A stretch of DNA of 64,000 nt, taken from contig NZ_UAPQ01000006.1 in assembly GCF_900444995.1 (NCBI RefSeq), positions 248,001-312,000 of the forward strand. The letters run 5' to 3'. Within the stretch, counting starts at the first letter, position 1; each line of letters begins with the position of its first letter. The notes under the pieces are model-generated. The model did not search any database and was not told the DNA's origin. It saw only the letters and a list, made by a program, of their open reading frames with translations. The DNA comes from Actinomyces bovis (lineage in GTDB: Bacteria; Actinomycetota; Actinomycetes; Actinomycetales; Actinomycetaceae). Shown here piece after piece: positions 63,232-64,000 of the stretch. A program made the position numbers and the translations under genes.

Positions 63232-64000
63232 GGACGGTTCTCCTCTCCGGCTGGAATCAGCGCAGTAACCGGGTCGGTGCGCCGACTCCGACCGATGACG
63301 CGCGCCCATTCCTCCGGGTCTGAGGTGCCCGGCTGCTCGGCGGCGTCGGCAACCTCAGCGGCGACCGCAGCCAGCAGGTGGGCGGTGGTAAGGCCGCGAC
63401 GGCCCGCCAAAGCATCCTTGAGCGCTGCCCCCTTGGCGCGCTCGACCACGGAGGCGATCATCGCGCCAGAGACCAGATCGGCCAGGTGCCAGGTTTCGCA
63501 GGCACCAGAGCGGCGGTAAACGTGCAGCACCTCGGTGGAGGCATCGCGGGTGAATAGGGCCTTTAAGACGGCCTCGCTCATGGCCTGTACTGCCGCCTGC
63601 GCTGAGCCTCGGGCCGCAATTTCACTGGCGGCTAGGGGCAGGTCGGTGGTCAGGTAGCGGGCCAGGATTTGGCCGGAGGCCTCCCGATCGGGGCGGTCAA
63701 TGCGTACGCGCACATCCAGGCGCCCGGGCCGCAGGATCGCCGGGTCGATCATGTCCTCCCGGTTGGAGGCGCCGATGACCACCACATTGCGCATTTCTTC
63801 CACGCCGTCGATTTCCGCTAGCAGCTGGGGCACCACCGTGGTTTCCACATCCGAAGACACCCCGGTGCCGCGGGTGCGGAACAGGGACTCCATCTCATCG
63901 AAAAAGATAACCACCGGGACGCCGTCGGCAGCCTTATCGCGGGCGCGCGTGAAAATCAGGCGGATACGGCGCTCGGTCTCGCCAACGTATTTGTCCAGCA
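63228..64000 (-). CDS. arc: ARC/Mpa AAA+ ATPase, 5' end outside window
   Basis: The C-terminal part of the AAA ATPase that unfolds pupylated proteins is visible (about 257 codons): VVIFFDEMESLFRTRGTG (Walker B), GASNREDMIDPAILRPGRLD (sensor/arginine finger region). The gene continues past the right edge. It ends in GEENRP and lacks the GQYL-type tail that docks Mpa onto the 20S proteasome. It overlaps dop by 4 bp. Confidence 0.92.
   Translation of the reverse strand, partial: LDKYVGETERRIRLIFTRARDKAADGVPVVIFFDEMESLFRTRGTGVSSDVETTVVPQLLAEIDGVEEMRNVVVIGASNREDMIDPAILRPGRLDVRVRIDRPDREASGQILARYLTTDLPLAASEIAARGSAQAAVQAMSEAVLKALFTRDASTEVLHVYRRSGACETWHLADLVSGAMIASVVERAKGAALKDALAGRRGLTTAHLLAAVAAEVADAAEQPGTSDPEEWARVIGRSRRTDPVTALIPAGEENRP

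Overview
The window is high-GC, densely packed chromosomal DNA from an actinobacterium. The markers are a WhiB2-type regulator, MtrA-MtrB-LpqB, a pupylation locus (ARC, Dop, Pup, PafA), DUF3499, DUF5719 and DUF6912 proteins, an Rv3235-like protein next to secA, and a fused RmlC-RmlD enzyme. Gene content and the lack of 20S proteasome genes beside pup best fit the Actinomycetaceae (Actinomyces sensu lato); that placement is an inference. I found no tRNA, rRNA, CRISPR array, insertion sequence or prophage, and no gene-free stretch longer than 300 bases (the largest gap is 18217-18458).

Region 1 (1-17435) is a cell-surface polysaccharide cluster. It holds three families of glycosyltransferase, RmlCD and RmlA for dTDP-L-rhamnose (rmlB is not in the window), a Wzx-like flippase, an acyltransferase, a sugar epimerase/dehydratase, a large polytopic membrane protein and a GacI/GacJ-like pair (GT2 plus DUF2304). 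ManA closes the region. Embedded in it is a phosphocholine pathway: an HTH-LicC-LicA fusion, the choline permease LicB and the transferase LicD. Together these suggest a rhamnose-containing wall polymer carrying phosphocholine.

Region 2 (17491-27292) is the actinobacterial whiB2 neighbourhood: a TIGR03089 protein, WhiB2, a 1268-residue membrane-linked GT2, DUF5719, a zincin-like protein without the HExxH motif, DUF3499, Trm112, RDD and SpoIIM proteins. Region 3 (27328-37361) has a five-gene MoxR/DUF58/DUF4350/DUF4129/membrane-protein operon divergent from mtrA-mtrB-lpqB. Region 4 (37448-48048) holds hpf, comF, secA, an Rv3235-like protein, a LysM protein, an excisionase-type HTH regulator and a SAF plus CpaE-like pair without the rest of a Tad pilus locus.

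Region 5 (48096-59574) holds sbcC-sbcD, two tandem Tat/lipobox OmpA-domain lipoproteins, uppP, hisN and a DipZ-like CcdA-thioredoxin protein. Region 6 (59767-64000) is arc-dop-pup-pafA, tightly overlapped, with no prcBA between pup and pafA. ARC has no proteasome-docking tail and Pup contains no lysine.

The most notable items are the HTH-LicC-LicA fusion with a leaderless-looking promoter and direct repeats, the lysine-free Pup with a tail-less ARC, and the duplicated OmpA lipoproteins with a nearly identical 90-bp block.
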